Shown here: positions 8,703-17,369 of the stretch, one piece after another
Layout of the letters: the number at the start of each line of letters is the position of its first letter
Numbering within the stretch: the first letter of the stretch is position 1
Assembly (NCBI RefSeq): GCF_003732275.1
Contig: NZ_MOBM01000038.1
Span: 834,679 to 898,678, forward strand
Direction of reading: 5' to 3'
From: Pseudomonas frederiksbergensis
GTDB lineage: Bacteria; Pseudomonadota; Gammaproteobacteria; Pseudomonadales; Pseudomonadaceae
Length of the DNA stretch: 64,000 bases
Translations under genes and position numbers: made by a program
Notes under the pieces: model-generated
Told to the model about the DNA's origin: nothing
The model's input: only the letters and a program-made list of their open reading frames with translations
Databases searched by the model: none

Positions 8703-9186
8703 AGCATTGCTCGATAAAGGGTGCTTTCCGTGCCAGGTATTCACCTATGCCCCCGGTGTTGCTTGCTTCCAGTTCAAGTTTCAAGTCTTGATACTGCTGG
8801 CGAATCACAGGGGCGTCCCTGAGCAGGTCACGAAAACGGAGCATTCTTTCGATTTGACCGTGGCCGGTGATACAAACGTGGGCCTTATGTGTTCGCACAC
8901 CCTCAATATCGCGACGATAAAAATGGTGTCCCGCCGACAGATCGCTTCCCCGTGCGTAGCCTAATTCGCGCATGACATTGTCTCGGGAGGATTCGTTTCG
9001 ATGCTCCGCAACCTCGACCAGGAGGTCGATCTCTGGCTTGGCTGCGAGCCCGGGAACGGCGGTACTTCCGACATGATGGATGGCAACAAGCTCAGTGCCA
9101 AACGCCTTCGCGATCTGCTCTTCGGCACTAACGAAGAACGCGGGCCATCTACTGTCGTAGGGGGAAATCTTGCTGGTTAGCGCCAT
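8674..9186 (-). CDS. GrpB family protein (nucleotidyltransferase fold)
   Basis: 170 residues from ATG 9186, chosen because AAGGAAG precedes it; a longer frame to 9276 lacks support. The family signature is visible: YDSRWPAFF near the start, then IHHVGSTAVPGLAAKPEIDLLV, the GS...D.D-like motif shared with the nucleotidyltransferase superfamily. Some relatives contribute to CoA metabolism or act as small-molecule transferases, but the function here is unknown. The last six or so codons (KRVLSQ and stop) lie inside the repeat element at 8522-8702, so the natural C-terminus may have been replaced. It stands alone on the minus strand. Confidence 0.88.
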   Translation of the reverse strand: MALTSKISPYDSRWPAFFVSAEEQIAKAFGTELVAIHHVGSTAVPGLAAKPEIDLLVEVAEHRNESSRDNVMRELGYARGSDLSAGHHFYRRDIEGVRTHKAHVCITGHGQIERMLRFRDLLRDAPVIRQQYQDLKLELEASNTGGIGEYLARKAPFIEQCCSLKRVLSQ

Positions 9187-9321
9187 GGTGTTTCTTCCTT
9201 GTATCCGCAGGCTTGGCAATATTGCGGCGATAGCCATTGCGTGTCCAACGTCCACAACCCAAACAGCTATTCGCAATCAACAGGGCGCTTACCCTGGAAT
9301 GCCAATGGCAGTCAGCCTGTT

Positions 9322-10182
9322 CTAGATTGATGACGACTCAGACATCTCCACCAGCAGTTGCCCAAATGCATGGGCCGCAGGCGTCTTTCCTGTGACACTC
9401 CATATCAGTCGGAAATCAGCATCCAGCAGCGGTGGCAGGCCATGTTGACCGTCAATCACTACCATGCCGGGCTCTAGATCTCCCTGCGGTAGCGCGGTGA
9501 CGGCAAGCCCCGCCAATACCGCCGCGCGCAGTCCTTGTTGACTTGGAGAGGTAAAGGCGACCCGCCAATCCACTGTGGAACTCGCCAGTGCCTCTACAGC
9601 CACTTGCCGGTGCATGCAGGGCGCTGGTGCAAACGCCAGCGGTAAAGGGGCGTCGTCGGCAGGGTCGAAACTCTGCGCCGCGGCCCAGACAAACCGGGTT
9701 TCGCGCAGCACGGTACCGCCGGCCTGACTGCCCGGCAATGCCATGACCACGGCCAGATCGAGCCCATCGGCATCGACCTGCGCGCGCAGATCGAGGTAAG
9801 TGCCGACGGTTACATCCAGACGTACTGCGGGAAATTGTCTGGCAAACCGAGTCAGTAACGGCGGCAGACCGTCGCCAATAAAGTTTTCTGGCACACCGAA
9901 GCGCACGGTCCCGGATACCGATGATGTTTCGAAACGCCGGGAGAGGGCGTCTTGCGCTCTGAGGACATGTTCGGCATGACGCAGAAAATCTTCGCCATCT
10001 TCTGTCAGCGTCAAACGTCGGGTGGTGCGCACCAGCAGGGTGGTGCCGGCCTGTTCTTCCAGACGCCGGATCTGATGACTGATCGCTGACTGGCTCAAGT
10101 GCAGGCGTTCTGCGGCACGAGTGAAACTTCCGGTCTCCTTGATCGCGACAAAAGCACGCAACAGAGCTGGGTCGAAGTCCAT
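9322..10182 (-). CDS. LysR family transcriptional regulator
   Basis: 286 residues. The N-terminal helix-turn-helix is textbook: ALLRAFVAIKETGSFTRAAERLHLSQSAISHQIRRLEEQAG. The ligand-binding domain from about residue 90 starts VSGTVRFGVPENF. It is divergent from the MFS exporter at 10376, with about 190 AT-rich bases between. That arrangement usually means the regulator controls the adjacent exporter and itself. The inducer is unknown. The final residues SESSSI show no repeat-derived tail. Confidence 0.93.
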   Translation of the reverse strand: MDFDPALLRAFVAIKETGSFTRAAERLHLSQSAISHQIRRLEEQAGTTLLVRTTRRLTLTEDGEDFLRHAEHVLRAQDALSRRFETSSVSGTVRFGVPENFIGDGLPPLLTRFARQFPAVRLDVTVGTYLDLRAQVDADGLDLAVVMALPGSQAGGTVLRETRFVWAAAQSFDPADDAPLPLAFAPAPCMHRQVAVEALASSTVDWRVAFTSPSQQGLRAAVLAGLAVTALPQGDLEPGMVVIDGQHGLPPLLDADFRLIWSVTGKTPAAHAFGQLLVEMSESSSI

Positions 10183-10375
10183 TTAGTCAACTCATGATGA
10201 ATATTAATAAAACTTACGAAATTAAATCATTTCTGTCATTTTTTAATTACTTCCAGAATGCGGCCGGTCACTTGGAGTTATGTCTGGTGACGCTGGTGAG
10301 GCTATCGCGCCAACTTCCCTGAGGGGGGGCAGGGCCGTCTTGCCAGTGCCTATCAACTTGATCTGAAAGATCACG

Positions 10376-11959
10376 ATGCAGTTCTCTTCTTCGCAAAAGG
10401 ATGTTTTCACAATAGCCGCCGTTTGCTTGGCCTCGCTGATGTTCGGCCTGGAAATCTCGAGCGTGCCGGCAATCTTGCCCACACTTGAATCGGTTCTGCG
10501 CAGCGATTTCAAAGATATGCAGTGGATCATGAATGCCTACACCATCGCCTGCACCACGGTGCTGATGGCCACCGGCACACTGGCGGATCGGTATGGGCGC
10601 AAGCGAGTGTTTGTCATTAGCCTGCTGCTTTTCGGCATGACCTCTCTGAGCTGTGGATGGGCGCAAAGCACCAGCGTGTTGATCGCAAGCCGATTTCTGC
10701 AAGGCATGTCCGGTGGTGCCATGCTGATTTGTCAGGTGGCAGTACTGTCTCACCGATTCCAGTCGGGAGCTGCGCGCGGCAAAGCGTTCAGTGCCTGGGG
10801 GATCGTGTTCGGCATCGGTCTGGGGTTCGGTCCGATTATCGGCGCAGCTATCGTGGCGTTGTCGAGTTGGGAATGGGTGTTCCTGGTGCATGCGCCCATT
10901 GCCGTGCTTGCGCTGGTGCTGGTGCTCGTCGGTGTCGATGAGTCACGTGATCCGCAGCGCCGCAGGCTGGATGTGTTGGGCATTATTTCGTTATCGCTGG
11001 CGGTGTTGGGTCTTTCCTGGTTCATCACTCAGGGAGCGGGGCTGGGCTTCTCCAGTGGTTCGGCCATCGCCAGCCTGGTTGTAGCAATGGTCAGCTTCAT
11101 TGTCTTTGTCATCGCACAGCGACGCTATGTCGATCCCATGTTCGACTTCTCTGTATTTCGCATCCGCCGTTTCTCGGGTGCCTTGCTAGGGTCGGCAGGC
11201 ATGAACTTCAGCTTCTGGCCATTCATGATCTACCTGCCTCTGTACTTTCAAAATAGCCTGGGCTACGCCAGTGTCGGCACTGGTTTGGCACTGCTGGCGT
11301 ATACGCTGCCGACGCTGGTTATCCCTCCGTTGGGCGAGCGGCTGGCGCTGCGCTATCGACCTGACGTGGTGATTCCCGCAGGCTTGTTCACCATAGGTCT
11401 GGGGTTCCTGCTGATGAAATGGGGCAGCAGTGTCACGCATGCCAGCTGGTTGACGATGCTTCCTGGCTGCCTGATCGCCGGGATCGGACTGGGGCTGACC
11501 AATACGCCTGTTACCAATACCACTACCGGATCGGTGCCCAGTGAACGTGCCGGCATGGCATCGGGCATCGATATCAGTGCTCGTATGATCAGCCTTGCAA
11601 TCAATATCGCGCTGATGGGGTTCATCCTGGTGGAAGGCATCCTGTCTTCCCTGCGCGAGCAGTTATCTGGCTCCTCCGATGATGTGCAACTGAGGTTGCT
11701 GGCGGAGAACATTTCAGCCGGCAACTCCGCTGTGTTGGCGCAGACTGGCCAAGGCACTACGATTCCGGTCGATGTGGCCAACGCAGCGCTGGCCCATGGA
11801 TTTGGCTGGGTGATGCTGTATGGCGGTATTGCGGCATGGGTGCTAGTGGCGGCGAGCTGCCTGGTCTTTCGTTCGAGCAAAGCCGTGCATTCTCAGTCAA
11901 TCGCAACTGGGCCGTGCCGAGATGGCCAAGACCATGAATCCAGCGGAAAGCCTGGTTAA
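10376..11959 (+). CDS. MFS drug efflux transporter, EmrB/QacA (DHA2) type
   Basis: 527 residues with about 14 hydrophobic segments, the length and topology of the DHA2 group of proton-driven exporters. Motif A appears as GTLADRYGRKRVF after TM2; the motif C-like GIGLGFGPIIG lies in TM5. The N-terminus reads SLMFGLEISSVPAILPTLES, the usual TM1 of the group. It probably exports toxic organic compounds across the inner membrane; no membrane-fusion partner gene is adjacent. A divergent LysR gene likely regulates it. A soluble tail of about 35 residues ends the protein. Confidence 0.9.
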   Translation: MQFSSSQKDVFTIAAVCLASLMFGLEISSVPAILPTLESVLRSDFKDMQWIMNAYTIACTTVLMATGTLADRYGRKRVFVISLLLFGMTSLSCGWAQSTSVLIASRFLQGMSGGAMLICQVAVLSHRFQSGAARGKAFSAWGIVFGIGLGFGPIIGAAIVALSSWEWVFLVHAPIAVLALVLVLVGVDESRDPQRRRLDVLGIISLSLAVLGLSWFITQGAGLGFSSGSAIASLVVAMVSFIVFVIAQRRYVDPMFDFSVFRIRRFSGALLGSAGMNFSFWPFMIYLPLYFQNSLGYASVGTGLALLAYTLPTLVIPPLGERLALRYRPDVVIPAGLFTIGLGFLLMKWGSSVTHASWLTMLPGCLIAGIGLGLTNTPVTNTTTGSVPSERAGMASGIDISARMISLAINIALMGFILVEGILSSLREQLSGSSDDVQLRLLAENISAGNSAVLAQTGQGTTIPVDVANAALAHGFGWVMLYGGIAAWVLVAASCLVFRSSKAVHSQSIATGPCRDGQDHESSGKPG

Positions 11960-12037
11960 GACTCGACCTGTTGCAACGCCACGCTTCAACAACGACTAGA
12001 CTTTTTGCACTGACCGTCGTCTCCCAAGGAGAGTTCT

Positions 12038-13318
12038 GTGAGCGCCGCTGCCCTGTCCGAACTCGATGCCGCTTTGCCCGGTTTGGCCCGCAAGATCCGC
12101 GTACTGGATGCCCTGGCCTGGCCGGATGGGGTCGAGGAAGTATTCCTGGCGCGTTGGCGCGCCGGGCATGCAGAACTGCCCAGGGTCGAACTGCGCCCGC
12201 GCGCGCACAGCGCGGACATCGCCGCCCTGGAAGCCTTTACCGACCGCTGCGATGAGGGGCATCCGGCCGGGCGCTACCTCGCCATGACGGCGCGCAGTTA
12301 TGCCACGGCCGGGCGCATGCTGGGTGCCATTGGCACACCTGCTTTCACTCAGTATTCGTCAGCGTTGTACCGGCGCCCGGACTTCTATTACCCGAGCCAG
12401 AAACTGAGCATGCTGGACGCGGCCCAATTCTTTCTCAAGACCACCGATGCCCTGCTGGGCGGTGCCCGGATTCCACCGAGCCCGGCGGAGATTCCGGCTG
12501 AGGCCTTCGCTGCCTGGATGCAGCCGGAACTGGATGGCTTCTTCGGCCCGGGCCGGATCACGGTCGTGCTTGATCCCACTCTGGCCGCCAAGGCCATCGC
12601 CGGGTCGAGCCGCATCCGTCTGCGTGCCAGCGCCCTGTTTTCGGAGCTGGACAAGAGCCAGTTATTGCAGCATGAGGCTTTCGTGCATGTCGCCACGGCA
12701 CAAAACGGCGCGCTCCAACCCAACCTGAAAAGCCTGGGTCTGGGGGCGCCACGCACCACCCAGACTCAGGAGGGCATTGCCACCCTGGCCGAGCTGTTCA
12801 CCGGCAGCATGGACATCAACCGCCTGCGCCGCCTCGCCCTGCGCGTGCTTGCAGTCCAGCAGGCGCTGGATGGCGCCGATTTCATCCAGGTATTCGAAGG
12901 TTTTCTCGCGGCCGGCCAGTCGCAAGAGGAGTCCTTCCGCTCGACACAGCGGGTTTTTCGCGGCGCCGACCTGCGCGGTGGTTCGGCGTTCACCAAGGAT
13001 GCCGCCTACCTGACCGGTTTGCTCGGCGTCCATACCCTGCTGCGTATCGCGATCCGCGACAACCGGCCAGAACTGGTGGGTCATCTGTTTGCCGGGCGCC
13101 TCAGCCTGGGGGATACCGTTCGTTTGGCTCCGCTCTTCGAGTCCGGCTGGCTCCAGGGGCCGGTTCATGTCCCGGCCTGGGCCGCCGATCTGCGTCGGCT
13201 CGCCGCCAATCTTGCCTTCTCGGCCTTTATCGCCCAGATCAAGCTGGATGTGCTCGATCTGGAGGTGCTCATGGCCTTCGCGGACGAGCATGAAGCCGAT
13301 GCCAGCGCTTTGGCTTGA
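12038..13318 (+). CDS. DUF1704 QEGLA-motif protein, putative zinc carboxypeptidase
   Basis: 426 residues from GTG 12038, supported by AAGGAG six bases upstream. Annotations call this family 'flavohemoglobin expression-modulating QEGLA motif protein'. The motif is present as TQEGIATLAE (QEGIA at 244-248). HEAFVH at 212-217 matches the HExxxH zinc-binding pattern of the animal tyrosine carboxypeptidases (MATCAP/TMCP) that share this domain, so a metallopeptidase role is reasonable but inferred. Length fits the bacterial family (about 420). No flavohemoglobin gene is nearby. The next gene, DUF1801, is 41 bases downstream and may be cotranscribed. Confidence 0.85.
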   Translation: MSAAALSELDAALPGLARKIRVLDALAWPDGVEEVFLARWRAGHAELPRVELRPRAHSADIAALEAFTDRCDEGHPAGRYLAMTARSYATAGRMLGAIGTPAFTQYSSALYRRPDFYYPSQKLSMLDAAQFFLKTTDALLGGARIPPSPAEIPAEAFAAWMQPELDGFFGPGRITVVLDPTLAAKAIAGSSRIRLRASALFSELDKSQLLQHEAFVHVATAQNGALQPNLKSLGLGAPRTTQTQEGIATLAELFTGSMDINRLRRLALRVLAVQQALDGADFIQVFEGFLAAGQSQEESFRSTQRVFRGADLRGGSAFTKDAAYLTGLLGVHTLLRIAIRDNRPELVGHLFAGRLSLGDTVRLAPLFESGWLQGPVHVPAWAADLRRLAANLAFSAFIAQIKLDVLDLEVLMAFADEHEADASALA

Positions 13319-13359
13319 AGCTAAGGCGTTGATAACCCCTCATAGGAGTGACAACCATC

Positions 13360-13758
13360 ATGAAGAAGATCGACACAAAGGAAGACGAGGAGGGAGGCTC
13401 TGCCTCTGAGCTGATTGAGGCGAAAATCCAGGCGCTGAGTGACTGGCGGGGTGAGACGCTCGCTCGGGTTCGGGCGCTTATCAAGCAGGCAGACCCCGAC
13501 GTGGTCGAGGAGTTGAAGTGGAGAGGGGTTCCGGTGTGGTCGCATGCCGGCATCATCTGCACCGGTGAGACGTACAAGAATGCCGTGAAGATGACCTTCG
13601 CCAAGGGTGCCTCGCTGGAGGATCCTTCAGGTCTGTTCAACGCCAGCCTCGACGGCAACACCCGACGTGCCATCGATATTCATGAGGGCGAGAGAATTGA
13701 TGAGCAAGCGTTGAAGGCGCTGATCCGCGCAGCGGTGGCGCTTAACACGTCAGTGTGA
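13360..13758 (+). CDS. DUF1801 domain protein
   Basis: 132 residues from ATG 13360, with AGGAG at 13344-13348. A GTG at 13348 is possible but overlaps the ribosome binding site. The domain covers most of the chain: LIEAKIQALSDWRGETLARVRALIKQ, then EELKWRGVPVW, NAVKMTFAKGASLEDPSGLF and DEQALKALIRAAV. This small family (YdhG-like) has no firm biochemical role. It follows the DUF1704 gene on the same strand. Confidence 0.88.
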   Translation: MKKIDTKEDEEGGSASELIEAKIQALSDWRGETLARVRALIKQADPDVVEELKWRGVPVWSHAGIICTGETYKNAVKMTFAKGASLEDPSGLFNASLDGNTRRAIDIHEGERIDEQALKALIRAAVALNTSV

Positions 13759-13862
13759 ACGGCTGACCGCACTATTAACAGGTTTGGCGCTCATGTTGGT
13801 TGGCTCAATCCTGGCAGTCGCCAATGGATAGTTCAGGCGATCGTGTTCGCAGTTGCGGTGGG

Positions 13863-15050
13863 CTAAGGCTTTCGAAACAGTAGCAACAGCAGCGCCGCCG
13901 CCGCCAGCACCGCCCCGACGATGAAGGTGCTGGCCGAGCCTGAGGTCTCCCACAGCGCGCCGGCGAGCACACTGGCGATCAACAGGCACACGCCGCTGCT
14001 CAGATTGAACAGACCGAATGCCGTGCCCCTGAGATGTTCGGGCGCGGTGTCGGCGATCAGCGTTGCGAGAATTCCTTGGCTGAAGCCCATGTGCAGGCCC
14101 CACAGGGCCACGCCCGCCAGCATGGTCATGATCGAATCCGCTTGTGCCAATAACAGGTCTGCCAGGATCAACAGGACTATGCCGATACACAGTATTTTGG
14201 TGCGGCTGATCCGGTCGGACAACCAGCCGGCAGGGTAGGCGGACACGGCATAGAGCAGCGACATGACCACCATCACCATCGGCACCCAGGTTGCCGTCAG
14301 GCCTGTTTGTTGCGCCTTCAATACCAGAAAGGCTTCGCTGAAACGGGCCAACGTGAAGAGGCCGCCGACGACCACCACCCACCAGTAACCACGGGAAAAA
14401 TCCCGCAGAACCTTCCAGTGGATAGGTGAGCGAAAGGTGTGTTCGCCAGCGGCAGCGGTCGGTTCTTTTACCCCGCCGACAATCAGCGCCACCGATATCA
14501 CCGCCGGGATCACCGCGAACCACAACACCAGATGGATCTGCCCGAGCCAAAGCATCAGCACGATGGCCAGAATCGGACCCAGAATGGCGCCCACGGTGTC
14601 CATCGACTGGCGCAAGCCGAAGCAGGCGCCACGGATTTCGGCGGGCGCGATATCGGCAACCAGCGCATCTCGCGGCGCGCCACGAATACCTTTGCCGATG
14701 CGATCCAGAAAACGCGCGGTGAACACCACATCCACCGAGTGCGCGAGGGGAAAGAGCGGCTTCGTCAAGGCGGCCAGACCGTAGCCCATCAACAGCAGGC
14801 CTTTGCGCCGGCCGATGAAGTCGCTGATGGCGCCGGAGAAGATCTTGGTCAGCATCGCAGTCGCCTCGGCGATGCCCTCGATCACCCCAACGGTCAACGC
14901 GCTGGCGCCCAGGGTTGTGACCAGAAACACCGGCAGCAGGCTGTGTACCAGTTCTGAAGACAGGTCCATGAACAGGCTGACAAAACCCAGGGCCCAGACC
15001 GTGGAGGGAATGCGCAGTGAGGCCGATCTGGGTTTTGAGAGGTTGTCCAT
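13863..15050 (-). CDS. MFS transporter
   Basis: 395 residues with 12 predicted hydrophobic segments. Motif A is GAISDFIGRRKGL in the first half and GWLSDRISRTKIL in the second. RIGKGIRGAPRDALVADI after TM4 marks a recurrent MFS subgroup of unknown substrate. The N-terminus is short and the protein ends directly after TM12 (LLLLLFRKP). The gene is convergent with DUF1801 and followed upstream by the dienelactone hydrolase gene on the same strand, about 60 bases away. Confidence 0.9.
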   Translation of the reverse strand: MDNLSKPRSASLRIPSTVWALGFVSLFMDLSSELVHSLLPVFLVTTLGASALTVGVIEGIAEATAMLTKIFSGAISDFIGRRKGLLLMGYGLAALTKPLFPLAHSVDVVFTARFLDRIGKGIRGAPRDALVADIAPAEIRGACFGLRQSMDTVGAILGPILAIVLMLWLGQIHLVLWFAVIPAVISVALIVGGVKEPTAAAGEHTFRSPIHWKVLRDFSRGYWWVVVVGGLFTLARFSEAFLVLKAQQTGLTATWVPMVMVVMSLLYAVSAYPAGWLSDRISRTKILCIGIVLLILADLLLAQADSIMTMLAGVALWGLHMGFSQGILATLIADTAPEHLRGTAFGLFNLSSGVCLLIASVLAGALWETSGSASTFIVGAVLAAAALLLLLFRKP

Positions 15051-15111
15051 GCTGGTTTCCGGGATTGAATGCTCACCGATTGTTTATGTCGCCAACCCCA
15101 GCGATCAGGCC

Positions 15112-15810
15112 TTAAAGGTTCTGACTCAAAAAGAGCAACGTATTGCCATGTGCCTCGACCGCCGCCCGCTGGTTGTAGCTGTCACGGTGTGAGCAGTTGA
15201 AGCCATGTTCGGCTCCCGGATAAACCTCGATATCGACGTCGTCATTGAACTCGAAACGCTCGGCGATTTGCTTCACGGCGTCGATGGGGATGTGGCTGTC
15301 CTGTTCACCGAAGTGCATCAGCATCGGCACCTTGATTTCACCGGCCCGATCCAGTTGGTTCTGAATGCCGCCGCCGTAGTAGGCGATCGCCACGTCGACG
15401 AAACCGTTGGCCGCGGTGTTGTACGACAGCATGCCGCCGAAGCAGAAACCGATCGACGCGATTCTGCCGTCCAGCCCCGGCTGCGCTTTCAGGGCGTCGA
15501 TGGCCAGTTTGATGTCGGCCTGGGCCTTGGTGGTGTCGGTGGCGTTCATCAGCTCGACGGCGCGTTTCCAGCCGGCTTCGTCGTAACCCAGTTCGATACG
15601 GTGGCCGTTGCGCCAGAACAGATCCGGCGCGATGACCAGGTAGCCGTCGGCGGCGTATTGCTCGGCGACCGAGCGGATGTGCTCGTTGACGCCGAAGATT
15701 TCCTGAATCAGCACAATCCCCGGACCTTTAAGGGTGTGGGGAATGGCCAGGTAAGCGCCGAATGTGCCTTCGGCGCTGGTGATCTCGATCCATTGGGTGG
15801 TCACGCTCAT
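15112..15810 (-). CDS. Dienelactone hydrolase family protein
   Basis: 232 residues forming a single alpha/beta hydrolase domain. The nucleophile elbow GFCFGG places Cys123; Asp171 (EQDSHIP) and His202 (GAEHGFNC) complete the Cys-Asp-His triad of the family. Members hydrolyse dienelactone in chlorocatechol breakdown or other lactones/esters; no aromatic degradation genes are nearby, so the substrate is open. ATG 15810 is preceded by AAAGGAGCC. A DoxX-family gene follows closely upstream on the same strand. Confidence 0.92.
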   Translation of the reverse strand: MSVTTQWIEITSAEGTFGAYLAIPHTLKGPGIVLIQEIFGVNEHIRSVAEQYAADGYLVIAPDLFWRNGHRIELGYDEAGWKRAVELMNATDTTKAQADIKLAIDALKAQPGLDGRIASIGFCFGGMLSYNTAANGFVDVAIAYYGGGIQNQLDRAGEIKVPMLMHFGEQDSHIPIDAVKQIAERFEFNDDVDIEVYPGAEHGFNCSHRDSYNQRAAVEAHGNTLLFLSQNL

Positions 15811-15857
15811 GATGGCTCCTTTACATAAGTTGGGTGGGTTATCGAGACGCTGGCGTA

Positions 15858-16373
15858 TCAGCGGAGACTGCGCCGCCAGAAGTATCGAGCCAACAGCGCG
15901 TCCACGCTGAGTTTGCCGGCCCCCGAGAGCAACAACGGCATGAGGGCTGCGAGGTAGATCAGCGGCAGTTTGAAGTTGCCATGGCCTTTATTGCTGATGG
16001 CATAACCCTGGGCAAGTTCACTCAATGTAGACCAATCGGCCGGCCAGTGAACGGCAGCGGTCGCAACGATCGTGACCACGGTCAGAATAACCGCCGAAAC
16101 CCGCGTTCCCAGACCCACCAGCAAGGCGAGGGCGCAGATCAGTTCGGCCCACATCGACAGTTCCCAGTTCAGCGTGGCCGGCACGTGGTTGAAGGGAAAC
16201 GGGAAGCTGCTCTGGATGTCGGCGAACCAGTTCTGGCCGTTCCATTTTTCCAGGCCTGACTCGAAAAACTCCCAGGCCAGAAACACCCGCAAGGTCAGGG
16301 GCGCGATCCAGCTGCCGGCGCGGTCGAGGTTCAGGTGCAGGCCTTTGATGGCCGACGAGAGAGAGGTGTTCAT
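15858..16373 (-). CDS. DoxX family membrane protein
   Basis: 171 residues with four hydrophobic segments. DoxX landmarks: LRVFLAWEFFESGLEKW in TM1, then a loop with NWFADIQSSFPFPFNHVP, and AELICALALLVGLGTRVSAV in TM2-3. The form resembles the HvfX subgroup that neighbours copper-related RiPP operons, but no MNIO-type maturase or precursor gene lies here. It lies just upstream of the dienelactone hydrolase gene on the same strand (48 bases apart) and may be cotranscribed with it. Function is probably redox or quinone related, but unproven. Confidence 0.85.
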   Translation of the reverse strand: MNTSLSSAIKGLHLNLDRAGSWIAPLTLRVFLAWEFFESGLEKWNGQNWFADIQSSFPFPFNHVPATLNWELSMWAELICALALLVGLGTRVSAVILTVVTIVATAAVHWPADWSTLSELAQGYAISNKGHGNFKLPLIYLAALMPLLLSGAGKLSVDALLARYFWRRSLR

Positions 16374-16396
16374 GGGCTTGAGCTCCAGGGATTTAT

Positions 16397-16486
16397 TGTG
16401 GGAGCGAGCCTGCTCGCGATAGCTGGCTGACAGTCAACATTGATATCGACTGTTGTGGCCTCTTCGCGAGCAGGCTCGCTCCCACA
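16397..16486. repeat. REP doublet (TGTGGGAGCGAGCC family)
   Basis: Two inverted copies of TGTGGGAGCGAGCCTGCTCG, with tips outward and a 40-base spacer, form a REPIN-like unit between two minus-strand genes. The same family recurs at 21127, 22529, 26114, 30984 and 62077, and in reverse layout at 43064 and 49496. Confidence 0.9.
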
Positions 16487-16510
16487 GGGGATTGTGGTGT
16501 TCCAGGGATT

Positions 16511-17140
16511 TCACTCGGCCAATAGCGCACTCCTGGCCGACCGTTTGTACTTCAACGCAATCTTGCCCAGCAGCCGAATGACGATCGCCGAAAACATCAA
16601 ACCGAACGGCAGGACGTACCAGGCACTCATGGGGATGCGTTTGAAGTTGGAATAGGTGAACACCGCTGCGAGTACCCACATGCCGCTGAGGTGCAGGGCT
16701 TTCCAGGGTTTGGGGCCGATCAGCCGCGCCGTGGTTTTGAACGAGGTCAGCGCCATCAACAGGATGAACAGATAACCAACCGAGCCCGGAATGTTGCCGA
16801 CCGTGGTGCGGCTGGGCCAGAACTCGGGATTCAGTTGGCCGTAGCTGTAGATCAGGACGGCGTGGACCAGATGGGAAAATGCAAAGGCCAGGCCGATGAA
16901 GCGTCGCTCGCGCACCAACGATCGGGTGAAAGGCGAGGGCACCAGCACGGCCAAAGCGGACGCAGTAAACGCAGCGAGAAACAGTGCAAACGAAGTGCGT
17001 GCCGTGGCGCGAATGGCGCTGCGGGTGGCTTCCACCAGGTCCGGGTTCAGCAACAGAATCAGGCCGGTCATCAACAGCACCAGCAAGGACAGCAGGCCAA
17101 ACAGCGACCAGCCGTGGTAACGGGGAACTTGGGTCAGCAT
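16511..17140 (-). CDS. Multi-spanning membrane protein, ferric-reductase-like
   Basis: 209 residues from ATG 17140, which follows AGGAG at good spacing; an ATG six codons upstream is less likely. It has about six hydrophobic helices and no soluble domain. Paired histidines (SHLVHAVLIYSYGQ and KALHLSGMW) in membrane segments are compatible with a haem-binding ferric-reductase/MsrQ-like core, which is the best guess. There is no partner oxidoreductase next door. It is divergent from glutaminase. Confidence 0.6.
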   Translation of the reverse strand: MLTQVPRYHGWSLFGLLSLLVLLMTGLILLLNPDLVEATRSAIRATARTSFALFLAAFTASALAVLVPSPFTRSLVRERRFIGLAFAFSHLVHAVLIYSYGQLNPEFWPSRTTVGNIPGSVGYLFILLMALTSFKTTARLIGPKPWKALHLSGMWVLAAVFTYSNFKRIPMSAWYVLPFGLMFSAIVIRLLGKIALKYKRSARSALLAE

Positions 17141-17369
17141 GACAACACTCCTGAGCAAGGGCCGACCTGGTTTTGCCGGTGGTCAGCGGACAGCAGGAGT
17201 TTTTCAACCCGGTGTGTGGGGGGTATGTCCGAAAGGTCGCCCGGTGCAAGTTCATGTATCCGGGGCCGCGACAGATACATTCCCATACAAAACTGTGATT
17301 CAGCACCGACCAGCAGCGTCTAGCGACAGTGTCCCCGCAATCCTATGGGGCGAGACTTCGGAACCCGGC

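Noticed and set aside
12662..13291. Minus-strand frame of 209 residues inside the DUF1704 gene
   Set aside because: It is an antisense shadow of a well-supported gene in GC-rich DNA with no domain resemblance.
17139..17369. Upstream extension of the glutaminase frame
   Set aside because: It overlaps the divergent promoter and the start of the membrane protein gene; the family starts at 17370.
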